A program made the translations under genes and the position numbers. 64,000 nt of DNA from Siphonodentalium dalli (lineage: Eukaryota; Mollusca; Scaphopoda; Gadilida; Siphonodentaliidae), in NCBI GenBank assembly GCA_032622095.1, contig CP136065.1, positions 210,656,151 through 210,720,150 on the forward strand. Direction: 5' to 3'. Positions 35,824-47,029 of the stretch are shown here, piece by piece. Numbering within the stretch: the first letter of the stretch is position 1; each line of letters starts with the position of its first letter. The notes beneath the pieces were generated by a model. The model ran no database searches and was not told the origin of the DNA. It worked only from the letters and a program-made list of their open reading frames with translations.

Positions 35824-36995
35824 CAGTAAAACCTCTCTAAACTGAACATCCTTCGGATTGGTCCTTCTGTTCGGTTTAGAGAGGTGTTCGGTTTACAGAA
35901 AATCGCAAAACCATCGGAATGTATTGCCGCTGTCAGTAAGAGTTATTGCGACCCGAACATCTCCTTACTGATTAGTTAAACTTTATTCAATAAACTACCA
36001 AATAAAACATAAATTGCAATAGATAAAACGTGTTATAATAAGACATATACATACTGGTATATGTATAGATAAACCAGGAAACACGGAAATGAAAATTTTT
36101 ATGGTGATTCGGTTTTTTAAAATGTTGGTGACAGTAGATATGACATACTTGAAGCTGAGCTCTTGTCGGCTTTGGTGTACTGGGGATATGTTATGTTTAA
36201 TATTCTGGTCTATATTCAACTCTGAGGTGTCATTTTCCCGACGGCTCATTAATTGGGATAAGTTGAATAAAACTGTGACTGTCACAGTTTTAATCAACTT
36301 ATCACAATTAATGAACCATCGTGCACTTTTAGCGAATTATTGTTTAGTTTGGACAATTGTTGTTAAAACAAAGAGTCCACTCCAGCAGAATAACTGCCGT
36401 AAAAACAACATGTCATTGCTCTAATTATCTGTGAAGTCACCATTGTTCAATCAATTTCAATGAGACAAAAGACCGCTAATTAAATTGGTACGCTTATTCA
36501 ATAGTACGAAAGTTCATTACCTGTGTGCTCGAGCTTTCGGCTGGTATCGCTTTCGGAATTTATTTAGAGTAAGATTAAATATAAATACGGACGTATATTG
36601 TTATTATCAGCCATTATATTTGTTTAAATTTTTCAACAGATTTGATTAATATACCAAGAACACTTCGTCCGTTTGTAACTAACAGTTGTCACTGACGATG
36701 ATCGAGGTCACACACAAGTCAACTAAAAAGCCGAAACATTCAAATCATTTACCTTTTAACTGAATGCATTCGGCCTCTTCCATGCTTTTAACGTTCGGAT
36801 TTTGGAGGTAAACATTAGTGTATTTGTTCACTTATGGACTAATAAACCAGTCCGGTATTCGGAGTACAGAGGTTTCGGATTACAGAGGTAATCATTAGTG
36901 ACAATGCACTTGGGTAAATTCTGGACCGTATAATTCGTTCGGAATGGAGAGGTAGTCGGATTGTAGAGGGTCCAGTTTGGAGAGGTTTCACTTTA
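35824..36995. mobile_element. pogo/Tigger-like non-autonomous element
   Basis: TA|CAGTAAAACCTCTCTAAACTG at the left pairs with CCAGTTTGGAGAGGTTTCAC near the right end, followed by TTTATA. The subterminal TTCGGTTTAGAGAGGTGTTC repeat and GTCCAGTTTGGAGAGG pattern are typical of pogo-type ends. The internal ORFs on both strands (36.0-36.4 kb) overlap an inverted repeat and are not a transposase. Confidence 0.75.
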
Positions 36996-37450
36996 TACTA
37001 AAAGGACAGGCCCAGTTTGAAAGCCTGATATCATCTAAAATTAGTATTACATCATTGGAAAGCTTAATCAAAGTAAAATCCATGTGGTGAAGTGTTTGGG
37101 TGGTATAGGGTAGGTAATTTTGATCACATGGTGAAAGTGTCATTTTAATTATATCGATATATTTTTATTAGAAATAAGGGGTATAGATAATTGTTTTCTG
37201 TCAATATTTCTGTCAAAAAATATGTCTATATTATTTTTTTATTAATATCAGTATATGTTGATATTGTAATGCCATTGGTTCTATCCAGGTTAATACCTTG
37301 TGATTATCCAAATATCAGTGGCGCTGGAAGAGGGTGTGGGTCAACTGCCCTCACCTCATATATCAGCTATAGCACAATTGTTATACAGGACTAAAGAGAA
37401 AAATATAGCCAATCTACCGTAGTATCTTTTTATGGGTCCTGGAAAGTGCT

Positions 37451-37664
37451 TTAACCCTTTCAGTGCCAAATCCGATTTTTGTATCAACCCATATTTCCTT
37501 GATCATTTTCAAATTTATTGATTATAATAATGTGATACATTGATGGAAAGAGCTCTAAGAGCTCTTTCCATCAATGTATCACATTATTATAATCAATAAA
37601 TTTGAAAAATTATCAAGGAAATATCGGTTGATACAAAAATCGGACTTGGCTCTGAAAGGGTTAA
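37451..37664. mobile_element. piggyBac-like MITE, almost perfect 214-bp palindrome
   Basis: It has TTAACCCTTTCAGTGCC at the left and GGCTCTGAAAGGGTTAA at the right. The two ~105-bp arms are nearly identical inverted copies meeting at AGAGCTCTAAGAGCTCT (about 37550-37566). Confidence 0.93.
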
Positions 37665-37839
37665 ATTGCTGTATGATTACCAAACTCTTGCCTATTTCAG
37701 CATATAAACTAATACCTCTGAGTGCCTTTTTCTTGAAGTTGTGCCCCACCTTGCCCTTGGCTGGTTCCGGTGGTTTGCAAAATATGCAGGTATCATATAC
37801 TGTCACTGAACATTTGTCATGTGGGATCCATTTCCAGAA

Positions 37840-39085
37840 ATAGGATCATAAGTGTCACATAGTGGAGCTGTTATTCAATATTACAATAATTATAAGGATG
37901 AGAATTACGGGTAATACCACTACCCATAACACTGAAGAGATCAGTCACCACATTTTGGTGTGTTGTGTACCCTGCCAAGCCTTGAAATAGGGTGTCTGTC
38001 ATTTGCAGAATGAGGCCCCCCAGAGGGTGAATTTAGTGATGCTAACCCGCATAGCGGGCTAGCATCACAAAATTCACCCTCTGGGGACCTCATTCTGCTT
38101 ACACCTCAACAGAATGAGGTTCCCAGATGGTGAATTTGGTGATGCTAGCCCGCTATGCGGGGTAGCATCACTAAATTCACCCTCTGGGGACCTCATTCTG
38201 CAAATGGCTTGTACCCTGCTTTACAACAAGGTGTTTTTGGATACTCAGCTTTACCTTGCTGAATTCAGCACACATTTCATACTATTATCTTTCATCCCGG
38301 CGATCACATGGTGTGGATAGTCATCATTGTTATTCCTGCCTCAAATTTGCTTAATTTTATCAGCGACATAACGTTAAGAATAATATGTAAAATCATGCAG
38401 TGGCCCGGCAGAGATGACTTGACAAGTGCAATCTTTTTCTGGACTCTGGCTCGCAAAGCCAAATGATTCCATGAACCATGCCATGACGTATTCACTGGTT
38501 TTCATTAAGCTAACCAATGAATCTCATGGGAATTCTGCGGAGATTGTGAAGTGGTCAATTTTATTTTCATCTCATTATTCCATTGCTGATTCCACGCTTT
38601 AAGTTAACAATCTCCACACAGTTGCTAACAGGAAGTCATGTGATAAAATGGAAAAAAAGCAAATACCCGCTCTCCGATTTTGCCTGACCATGAAATTAAT
38701 ATGAATCATACGTGACACATAGTGGAGCAACCACACATGTTGTGCCTGAAATTTGCCTTTTATCTGCGATATAATGCTAAGAATATTTTATGTAACATCA
38801 TGAAGTGGTCCTGACAGAGACGACATGACAAGACTTGTTGTGGATTGTGCAATCTTGTCTGGATTCTGGTCTGCAAATCCAAAATGACGTCAAACGTGTC
38901 ATGACGTCTTCGCTGGTTTTCATTAATCTATCCAACGAAATTGGTCTAAATGAAACTAATAGGAATTCTTCGTAAGTTGTGAAGTACATGTAGCTAATTT
39001 CATTTTCATCACGATGGTCCATTCCTGATTCCACACTTTGGCAACCTCCACACAGTTGCTAACCGGAAGTCAAGTGACAATTTCT
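37840..39085 (+). repeat. Diverged local duplication in intron 2
   Basis: GTGTCACATAGTGGAGC (37851) recurs as GTGACACATAGTGGAGC (38710). The block at 38380-38660 (GACATGACAAG-like, AATCTTTTTCTGGACTCTGG, CTCCACACAGTTGCTAAC) recurs at 38798-39080. Copy 1 is split by the hAT-like MITE at 37976. Confidence 0.7.
37976..38211. mobile_element. hAT-like double-hairpin MITE, copy 5, short form with 8-bp target duplication
   Basis: It begins CAAGCCTTGAAATAGGGTG and ends AAATGGCTTG. The flanks are TACCCTGC at 37968-37975 and TACCCTGC at 38212-38219, an exact 8-bp duplication. Two ~90-bp hairpins lie back to back with no long spacer. CA-starting ends plus an 8-bp duplication are typical of the hAT superfamily. 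Confidence 0.9.
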
Positions 39086-41684
39086 CAAAAATCCATACCC
39101 ACGATCTTTGAAAAATCATTGATGGATATAGAAAAAAAATATGTGCATGTGATTGCTATAAAGCTTTCCAATGATGTATGCTTCTAATTTTGACCAATTT
39201 ATTCTATTCAATTTGTATACCTGTATCTACCATGATAGTATGGTCGTCATCAAATCATTGATGGTCCTGGGCATATATTCATCCAGGTGTACTTGCCTTA
39301 TGACACTGAGATGTACTTCCACCCAGTCTGTTTAAAAGAGTTAATGGGAAATTCTGTCTACCGGTATTTGCATTGAAAGTGATTCACCGGAAGATTTATT
39401 TGACCATGACGCCAGTTATTTGAAGAAACTTAAAAATCAATATTGGGGAAATCCGAGTAGAATGTAATATTGTGAGATTAATGTTTATTAATGTTCATAG
39501 TGTGTGAACTCCGCTGTAATTCTGTGTGCTCCAATGCCTTTTGTACGATGATAAGGCCTTGCAGAAAAAGTGTTATGGGTTTCCCAGCGGAACTGCCACC
39601 TTTTAGGCTATCGATTCAAAGATGTTAACTTTGCGCCATGTTACCAAACATAAAGTGGAAATTATGTCTGTGATCAAAAGCTTTTATTTTTTTTAATCCT
39701 AACTACGTATCATAAATATCCACCGAAAAAAAATTAATTAAGAAATAAGTCCGTCTTCTGTTCCCAGAGCATTTATAACTGGAGTGAATATTGATTGTTA
39801 TTTACAGTAAATACTTGTATGGCTTGTATGAAGGCATATCAATGTGAAATGCGTGTTATTTTCATGTCTGGTCTGATGATTTTTGTCAGATTTATGTGCC
39901 TTTTTCATCTTAGAATTTTTTAGTTTTTAGTTTTCACATAATAACTTTAATTAAGGTTACCCGATCATACTAAGCTAGGGATTTACTGGGAGCTCAAAAT
40001 GCAAGTCAAATTCAAATTGGGGTTCAGTCCGACAATATTTCTCCATTTACAACAGTCCCTTTTCCACTCAGAAGATTAAATTCCTTGTTTTCCAGTTGGT
40101 AACTAGTCAGGATTGTTCACTCATAACCAAACTCTGTATACCACTGAATTGGATCAGAAATTGCCAACCAGTTTTTGACACCCACCCCCTATTTGAAAAA
40201 AAACCCAGTAATTTACATTGTTAATATCATATGATATTGAGTTTAATACAGCTTTATATGCTTTACTTTACATAACATCTTCAGAAATATTATTTGACAT
40301 GTATTTCATCTTAATTAATCTGGACTGATCTGGATAGAATCAATTGTTGATTTCACACATAATTGTGTGTCTTACTAAACTTTGGTCTTGTGTCACTATT
40401 GATATGTAGCACCTCATTTTAAAGCATATAATAACAAGTATTAACAATGCATGTCTTTAGATACCTTGAGATTTTAGTAGATACTTGTATTACATGTATC
40501 TCATCCGTGACTACATGAGATGCTATATTAACACATACCCTGTCCTCACTCATGATATACCATACTTCTAATATCCACTAAAATATGCAGGTATTTCAGA
40601 ATCCTCTTGATATCCCCTGTTTCATTTCTTGTTATCTGACCAGCATATCTGATTACTGTATTGAAAAAAATGTTTATTTGGAAAGTTATGTTATCTTATT
40701 TATACCAGGTAATACATTAACCGGTATATGTAGCGAGGGTTATGTTAGGTTATACATGAGACAGTTGAAACGAGAACTTGTGATGTAGTCAAATGTGAAA
40801 AAATATGAATATATCATCCCAGAGGTTTCCACAAGTGTCATATATACCACTAGTGAATGTCTAAATGTAGTTTAAATACTGTGTGTTGAGGTTTAGGACT
40901 CCAAATTACTTAAAACATCATGTAGGGGTGGAATGTTTTTGTGTAAAACTGATTTTTGGCTCTTCTACATCCACCCACCCACCCCTCCACATACATGTCT
41001 GGAATTTTTGTCCGACCCCCCCCCCCCCCCCCCTGCAGATATAGGCCTTCTTTTTTTAAATATTTAAATTAAAAAATAAATGACAAACTCTCCTTCATCA
41101 TCTTTCAGACATAACCAGACCTGGACTTTTCCGCCCTGTTTCTGATGCCAAGTAGTCAAACAGACCATTATTTTCTGACATATTGCATTAGTTCAAACAA
41201 ACAATTCAATTTCTTTGGCCTCAAAAAAGATTAGGCATCTGCTGCAGTGTCATTTAACTCATTTGATCTGTATTGATCATGTGAATGATCGAAAGCCATA
41301 AATACGATTTGGTCATGCTCGAGAATGTTAAAAACTGATCGGTCATTTCTCTGTTAAAGGTTTCCGGTTTTTATATCATGGTAATTCCATTGCCCCAGCA
41401 GCTCTCTGATTCAGAGGTGATACAGAGTGACTAGTCTGAAGCAAAATCAATGTAGGGCATCAAAATGCAATAATTTAATTCAAATTTCAATTTTGCAATA
41501 AATGATTTTGTGTGTCAGTGTGTCAACCAATATCTACAAGAGATCAAAACTCTGTTAGTTCAGTGAGGCTCTTATGAGTCAAGTTGATTAATCATCATAT
41601 TAAGGGCTTGTTTATATGAGGTCGAACTGGCCCAGTCAACCCAGCTGGCCTGGATAACCCTTCTATGACTGGAGCTTTCTGAAA
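39086..41684. other. Unassigned intronic sequence
   Basis: It is AT-rich with no recognised repeat except the CCACCCACCC/poly-C stretch at 40960-41035. The short ORFs lack family features. Confidence 0.4.
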
Positions 41685-41878
41685 TTTGGTGAGAACCCTG
41701 TGCCAATGCATTCTCTTATATACTGTATGCATGTCTCCCATAGGGAACCTCTCATATATGTAAGAGAATACATTGGCTTAACAATTTTTACCTTGACCGT
41801 GTAAGCCAGGGCATTCTCTTATTTATGCGAGGTTCCCTATGGGAGAATATGAGAGAATGTACTGGCACAGGATCTTGA
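41685..41878. repeat. CAATGCATTCTCTTATATA double-hairpin module without TTAA ends
   Basis: CCTGTGCCAATGCATTCTCT starts the first hairpin, and a second hairpin ends GAATGTACTGGCACAGG. It is diverged from the modules at 42295-42535, 55133-55360 and 62106-62600. Confidence 0.75.
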
Positions 41879-42270
41879 ATGCTGCACCAGCGCATATGGT
41901 GTCATTACGCCTCCATTCCGATATGAATGTGCTGTTGTATGTGCGTGATGTGCAAGTTTAAAACTTTTATATCCAAATTTTATATCAAAATCAAAATTTG
42001 TTTTACTTACAAAAGAAGCATAAATAAAAGAAAAGTACTCTTGGCCTCTAAACAGTTTCATTAGCAGAGAGTGAAGTCACACCCACACATTTGTCTAATA
42101 ATCTCATATTCATAGAATTTTATTGGTCATTACAACATCATATTGAACCATAACGTTGTCCGATTGTCCGTCAATCTGTTCCATCCCTTGACAAACTTTT
42201 AATATGAGGAAAATGCTGGCCAGGTATACTGGGGTCCTCAGTCCGGTCTCACGAACCAAGCTGACTCAGG

Positions 42271-42669
42271 TTAACCCTTTACCCAACAGAAGGGCCCTGT
42301 GCCAATGCATTCTCTTGTATATGCGAGTCGACCATAGGTCGCCTCGCATATATAAGAGAATGCATTGGCTTAACACATTAAAAATTATAAAATTGTTAAA
42401 GAATGTAAGAAAAAATGGTAAAAAGTGTTAATATTTTTTTTTTTTAGGCCAATGCATTCTCTTATATATGCGAGGCGACCTATGGTCGACTCGCATATAT
42501 AAGAGAATGCATTGGCACAGGGCATAACTGTAACTATCACAATGTGGTCAAGGAGCCGGTTCCAATGATATCCATATTTGTATGGTTCTATTGAGACAGA
42601 CCGAAGATATTTTAGGCTGTTGAAGCTTTATTTGGCCGGTTTTGGCCGGTTTGTTGGGTAAAGGGTTAA
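42271..42669. mobile_element. piggyBac-like MITE (TTAACCCTTTACCCAACA), 399 bp
   Basis: The left TTAACCCTTTACCCAACA and right TGTTGGGTAAAGGGTTAA are perfect. Inside are two hairpins built from CCAATGCATTCTCTTATATA. It is nearly identical to 55107-55503, which indicates recent copying. Confidence 0.95.
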
Positions 42670-42759
42670 CAAGGCTTACTCGCCTAATATAAACTCAATT
42701 CTTTTTTCATGTGTTATAATAAACTGGTGTGCTATGAACCTGAATCCGAACCCCCCCCC

Positions 42760-42807
42760 CCTGCTGTGGTTAAGGAGTCGATTAATTAGAGCATCACTAC
42801 ATATATA
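42760..42807. mobile_element. Tc1-like palindromic MITE, right-end fragment
   Basis: Only GCTGTGGTTAAGGAGTCGAT and TAATTAGAGCATCACTA remain, directly after a poly-C tract. Confidence 0.7.
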
Positions 42808-42905
42808 TAGCATATGAGCTTTGAAGGGATTATCTTGTAATTTTTTTCCATTTTGACAGAGTATATTTATATATCATCAATGATCTAGAGGGCCAGTAAC
42901 ATTTA

Positions 42906-43099
42906 CAGTGATGCCCTAAATAATCGACTCCTTAACCACAGCAGAATTATGGGTAATTTTTCAGGATTTTGTCGGAAATATGGCTTGTTGCCATTAATCA
43001 GAAAGCTCTTTCCAATGAATGAAAAGAAGCCATATTTCCGATGAAAAATTACCCATAATTCCGCTGTGGTCAAGGAGTCGATTATTTAGGGCATTACTG
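42906..43099. mobile_element. Tc1-like palindromic MITE, full length
   Basis: TA|CAGTGATGCCCTAAATAATC to TTAGGGCATTACTG|TA, with both arms present. The right arm lacks the GACTAAATCCTG block. Confidence 0.88.
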
Positions 43100-43281
43100 T
43101 ACCTTAAGTCTGCTTTATGTCATAAAATGGTATGGTTTACAAAAATTCTTCAAATAGGACAGAGCCAAAAGTGATGCTTTATATACATGTAGTCAGATCT
43201 TACAAGAAACAACATAAATTTTGGGGTTTTTTTTGTAACTTTATCTCCTATGTTGCAATGGTGCACAAGTTCCAATGATAT

Positions 43282-44131
43282 TTATCCTTTCTATACTAAA
43301 TACTCATTGTGTAAAATACTCATTGACAAGTACCCTGTAGTTCCCAAGTACCTTACTCGTATTTAATTCGCGCAGTACTATTTTTCGCTCAGTTTTGAAT
43401 TCGCGCATTTTAAATTCGCGCACCTAGCTGCGCGAATTTAAAACTGACCAAAATATTTTCGTAATATTTCTGTGATATTTTTCGAATATCTTGGAGCTGA
43501 TGACAGTTTCGGTTCTTAGTCATTCCTGGAGATAGTATATATGTATATTAAACCCCATCGCGGTGGATTTACATCGTGTAGACAATAAATTAGTAACTAC
43601 ATACATCATACTTTTGTGGCGACCTGGAATATTAGTATTTCTTATACAAGCATTTCAACAATGTCAATGTTACCATGATTTGTCGCTTGGCATTGTGAGC
43701 AATGGTGTTGGTCGAATGTAAATATATGTATACATGTATAGGCATAATTGTATATTCAACCGTTCATCATATATGTAAACTCAGCAACATAGCAACATGG
43801 CCCTCTTGTATTTCCTATATATGGACTGTGGTTTAGATTAAACTTGGCAGTTGTACTATTTTTCGCTCAGTTTTAAATTCGCGCACCAATGGGTGTGCGA
43901 AAAATAGTACTGCACGAATTTAAATACGAGTAATAAGGTAGGTCGTTTGTTGAACATATTATCTAAACATTTCCCACCAATGAATATGAATTCATCTGCA
44001 CTTATATAATTATTTCGTTAAGCTGCTGTCTGCTCATTTATCCTTAACATCCATCCAAATGAATGATAGACCATTCCAATGTATATTTTTGTAACTGTGT
44101 GGGAGAATCCATTCAGTATAGAAAAGGTTAA
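43282..44131. mobile_element. piggyBac-like MITE (CCTTTCTATACTAAATACTC family) with nested insertion
   Basis: The left TTATCCTTTCTATACTAAAT and right GTATAGAAAAGGTTAA are inverted. A second element occupies 43349-43940. Confidence 0.75.
43349..43940. mobile_element. Inverted-repeat element (TACCTTACTCGTATTTAATT ends), nested
   Basis: The left TACCTTACTCGTATTTAATT followed by CGCGCAGTACTATTTTTCGC is mirrored at the right by GCGAAAAATAGTACTGCACG then TTTAAATACGAGTAATAAGGTA. CGCGAATT motifs are frequent. A right-end relative lies at about 62815-62892. The superfamily is unknown. Confidence 0.75.
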
Positions 44132-44274
44132 CATGAGTGCCTTTTCGACTCAGATCTTGCATACGTGTATGATGGTTCCCAGGGATAATCCTGCACCTAA
44201 ATATTTATAACTACATGTATCTTTGGGAGCATCTGCTGGTCTGCAAATAGGTTCATATTAAACCTAAAGATTTT

Positions 44275-44425
44275 TAAATAAATATTTGAAATTTGAAACG
44301 TTATAACCTCCACCAGTGTACCCCGAGTCACCACACCAAATTTGGTTGAAATCGGACAAGCAATCTGACAGACAGGCAGACAGACTGACAGACAGACAGA
44401 TCCTACTCTTTTATATATATAGATA
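44275..44425 (+). repeat. Retroposon-like 3' end with GACA microsatellite
   Basis: TACCCCGAGTCACCACACC and AAATTTGGTTGAAATCGG are followed by a (GACA)n run and TTTTATATATATAGATA, a pattern common at the 3' ends of invertebrate non-LTR-derived repeats. A related block lies at about 17440-17490. No reverse transcriptase is seen. Confidence 0.45.
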
Positions 44426-44508
44426 AATAACTTCATGTTTTCCATGCACTAAGTCTTTATACTGACATTATTGGTGACATCATGTGTATTTCTTTAAATT
44501 TTTTGCAG

Positions 44509-44592
44509 CCAGGGAGAGCTGAAAAAAAGCTGGTACATTCTTTTATCTGGATCGGTGTTCATCGAAGGGTCAATGTTTCTACCACGGAGCAG
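44509..44592 (+). CDS. RAPGEF2: RAPGEF2/6-type Rap GEF, third coding exon (cyclic-nucleotide-binding-like beta strands)
   Basis: The exon is 84 nt between acceptor TTTTTTGCAG (ending 44508) and donor AG|GTAGGG at 44593. With the split Cys codon it encodes CQGELKKSWYILLSGSV then FIEGSMFLPRS, plus 2 nt of the next codon. The WYILLSGSVFI..SMFLPRS block matches human RAPGEF2 almost residue for residue. The W-Y-I-L-L-x-G-x-V pattern is a core beta strand of the cyclic-nucleotide-binding fold. Vertebrate RAPGEF2 is about 1,500 residues with a further binding-like domain, REM, PDZ, RA and CDC25-type RasGEF domains. All of these lie beyond this window. I looked for the expected next exon (a Cys-rich GCxCxVLEPSEM-like block) in 44.6-64 kb and did not find it. 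Confidence 0.95.
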
Positions 44593-44907
44593 GTAGGGTT
44601 CAAATCTCTTCATTCTTTTCCCATTACATTCATCCCACTCATATAGATACAGGGATATAACTCTAAATGTCATTGCAAATTCCATGGACTCAATATTACA
44701 ATCATGGAGGATAACTCTAATATAACTGCTATTCTAAAGTGTACAAGGAACTTTAAATAGGTAGAATTACTCCTCTTGGATTTTTACAGGGTATCTTTGA
44801 TGCAAGATTAAATTATTTCAGTATGTGTTACGTGTATTTGGTCTAGCTAAAATACCTGTACATAGATCAACCCTGAAACTAGTGGTCTCTGGGGGCTAGC
44901 CTGAGTT

Positions 44908-45482
44908 TAGGGCGCCTCTCATTTGCAGAATGAGGTCCCCAGAGGGTGAATTTAGTGTTTGTGGGCTAGCATCACCAATTTCACCCTCTGGGGACCACAT
45001 TCTGCATGGCCTCATTCTACTATGGGAGACATAGACTCAGATTGAAGTTCTCAAATGGTGAACAGAGATTCGGAAGCTCCAAAGGGCAAGGAGGGCAAAC
45101 CAGTCAGGAGGGCATTTTACGGGTATCCACTGGACTCTCCTGGGCCAGGGCAAGGGGGCAAGTGCCCCCACATGCCCCCCTTCTCTGGCATCCCTGATGG
45201 TGAATATTGTGATGTACACCCATTGGGAACCTTGATTATGCAATGTGTCGTCGCCAATTTCGCGATATAGAGAAACTAAACTAAAAAATAAATAGAATCT
45301 ATGTGAAGAAGTTTCTAAAGAAGTTTGATAATAAAGAAACTTTCCAGAGAAGATGAGGCCTAAGTAGAATGAGGTCCCTAGAGGATGAATTTAGTGATGC
45401 TAGCCTGCTATGTGGGATAGCGTCACTAAATTCACCCTCTGGGGACCTCATTCCGCAAATGACAGGCACATTAAACTCAGAC
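44908..45482. mobile_element. hAT-like double-hairpin MITE, copy 6 (carries a nested insertion)
   Basis: The long-form element has hairpins at about 44927-45006 and 45368-45458. A 134-bp hAT-like insertion at 45063-45196 interrupts the spacer, flanked by ATGGTGAA duplications. Confidence 0.8.
45063..45196. mobile_element. Short hAT-like MITE with exact 8-bp duplication, nested
   Basis: The element starts CAGAGATTCGGAAGC and ends TCTCTGGCATCCCTG. ATGGTGAA lies on both sides (45055-45062 and 45197-45204). It is inserted in the spacer of a double-hairpin MITE; removing it restores that MITE's GGTGAATATTGTG sequence. Confidence 0.85.
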
Positions 45483-45655
45483 TTGTGTGGGGATACTATT
45501 AGTATCTCTGGTACTTGAACTGAGTGCATTGTGAGGAAGTATTTGCACTGATTTTTAATTTTTTAATTTTTAATTTCTATTTTTTCATATGCCAGTATTA
45601 AAAAAGCTTATTTATTTTAAAAGTAATTGTTAAAATGTTGAAATTTCCAGGCTAG

Positions 45656-45674
45656 CCCCCCCCCCCCCCCCCCC
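45656..45674 (+). repeat. Poly-C tract (19 bases)
   Basis: This is one of several C runs; others are at 1299-1311, 41016-41033, 50594-50610 and 61090-61109. Confidence 0.95.
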
Positions 45675-46199
45675 TTCCCTAAATAATAATAAATATCAAT
45701 ATTAATACTGATTAACAGTTAAACCCAATTCTTGTGACCCAACTAATATTAATAGTATATCAAGGGTTACAACCGTCTCATGAGGAGAATATTGAGGGGC
45801 CATCAATCTATGTAGTCTACCATACATAGATTACTAGGACAGGATTGGATCTGCTGTATATTTTTGGTAGACTAATAAATTGGTATGAAGGTAGTAATGT
45901 GTTGAGGCTGTTAGATTGGTAGACTAACTTTGATGCCCTGATGACTGCATCCTGATAGATGGGATGACCGTACGAATGTACCGTTGATTACAGCCGTCTC
46001 GTTTTGATTGAATGGGGGACATATGGAGCCGTTACTAGTCGTCCTAATGGTCAAACTATCACTTACTTCTATCAAATTAACTGGTTCAGCTAAAGCAATC
46101 CACAATTTTCTCAAGCTTGGCTGCCCCCGGTCAAATCGTTAGATTGGTCTTGATGTTAACCATTTTCATGGAGTTTTCCCTCGTAACTGATTACATGTA

Positions 46200-46393
46200 C
46201 AGTAATGCCCTAAATAATCGACTCCTTACAGAATTATAGGTAATTTTTCAGGATTTAGTCGGAAATATGGCTTGTTACCATTCTCAGTGAGAGCTTTCCG
46301 ATGAATGACAACAAGCCATATTTCTGACTAAATCCTGAAAAATTACCCATAATTCTGCTGTGGTTAAGGAGTCGATTATTTAGGGCATTACTG
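46200..46393. mobile_element. Tc1-like palindromic MITE, full length
   Basis: TA|CAGTAATGCCCTAAATAATC to TTAGGGCATTACTG|TA, with a long palindrome. The left arm has a small deletion where the other copies read TTAACCACAG. Confidence 0.88.
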
Positions 46394-47029
46394 TATTTCC
46401 ATTACTACCACCATATCATGTTAGGTGCTTTGAAATTGGTAACAAGATTTTCACAAGCTCCTGATTTTGAAAGAAACTGCAATTCAGATTAAAATTGAGA
46501 ATTGCATTAATATTTTACATTGATGATGAAAAATGGGAAATTTAATGTTAAAATGAAGTGATTTCATGAGTTAGATTATAAATTATACAAACATTCTATT
46601 CATCTTCTGTGTGTGAATTGCAGCTATAGTATTCCTTTGCTGGAAACATCTGCAACTGTGAATAATTTGTTTGACGTTAGGAATCAATTGGACCCACTTT
46701 CAGCCGATGAAAAAGAATAATCCCTGACCATCTTACTCTAGTTGGGACTTGTGTATAATTTTTCATTATTAATTACTTTGAGTTCATAATGTCTCTTGCT
46801 TGGATGAAGCGTCATCGGGCTATAGTCTTTGAACTGTAGTTACATGTAGTTTCATAACCATTTTTCATCAGAAACTCTCTGAGAATATCTCATGAATTAT
46901 TGTCGCTGACCATGTATTCATCACATTTGTTTCACAATTGCACTGATATGTTACTGGCTCTGTTTATAAGAAATGATAACCAAGGTAGTTTTCCTTGTAG
47001 AAAAGACTTGATAATGACTTATATTAGAT

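Larger units (their letters stand above)
32730..44508 (+). other. RAPGEF2: Intron 2 of the RAPGEF2/6 gene (phase 2, 11,779 bp)
   Basis: It is bounded by GTAAGTG and TTTTTTGCAG. It contains hAT-like MITEs at about 33936 and 37976, piggyBac-like MITEs at 35134, 37451, 42271 and 43282, the pogo-like element at 35824, a Tc1-like MITE at 42906 and a local duplication at 38-39 kb. No additional coding exon is needed, because the flanking exons join in phase and give continuous homology. Confidence 0.85.

Noticed and set aside
36089-36424. A 111-codon ORF that might be a pogo transposase fragment
   Set aside because: It shows no DDE-type motif or helix-turn-helix, and the minus-strand ORF over the same inverted repeat is equally long.
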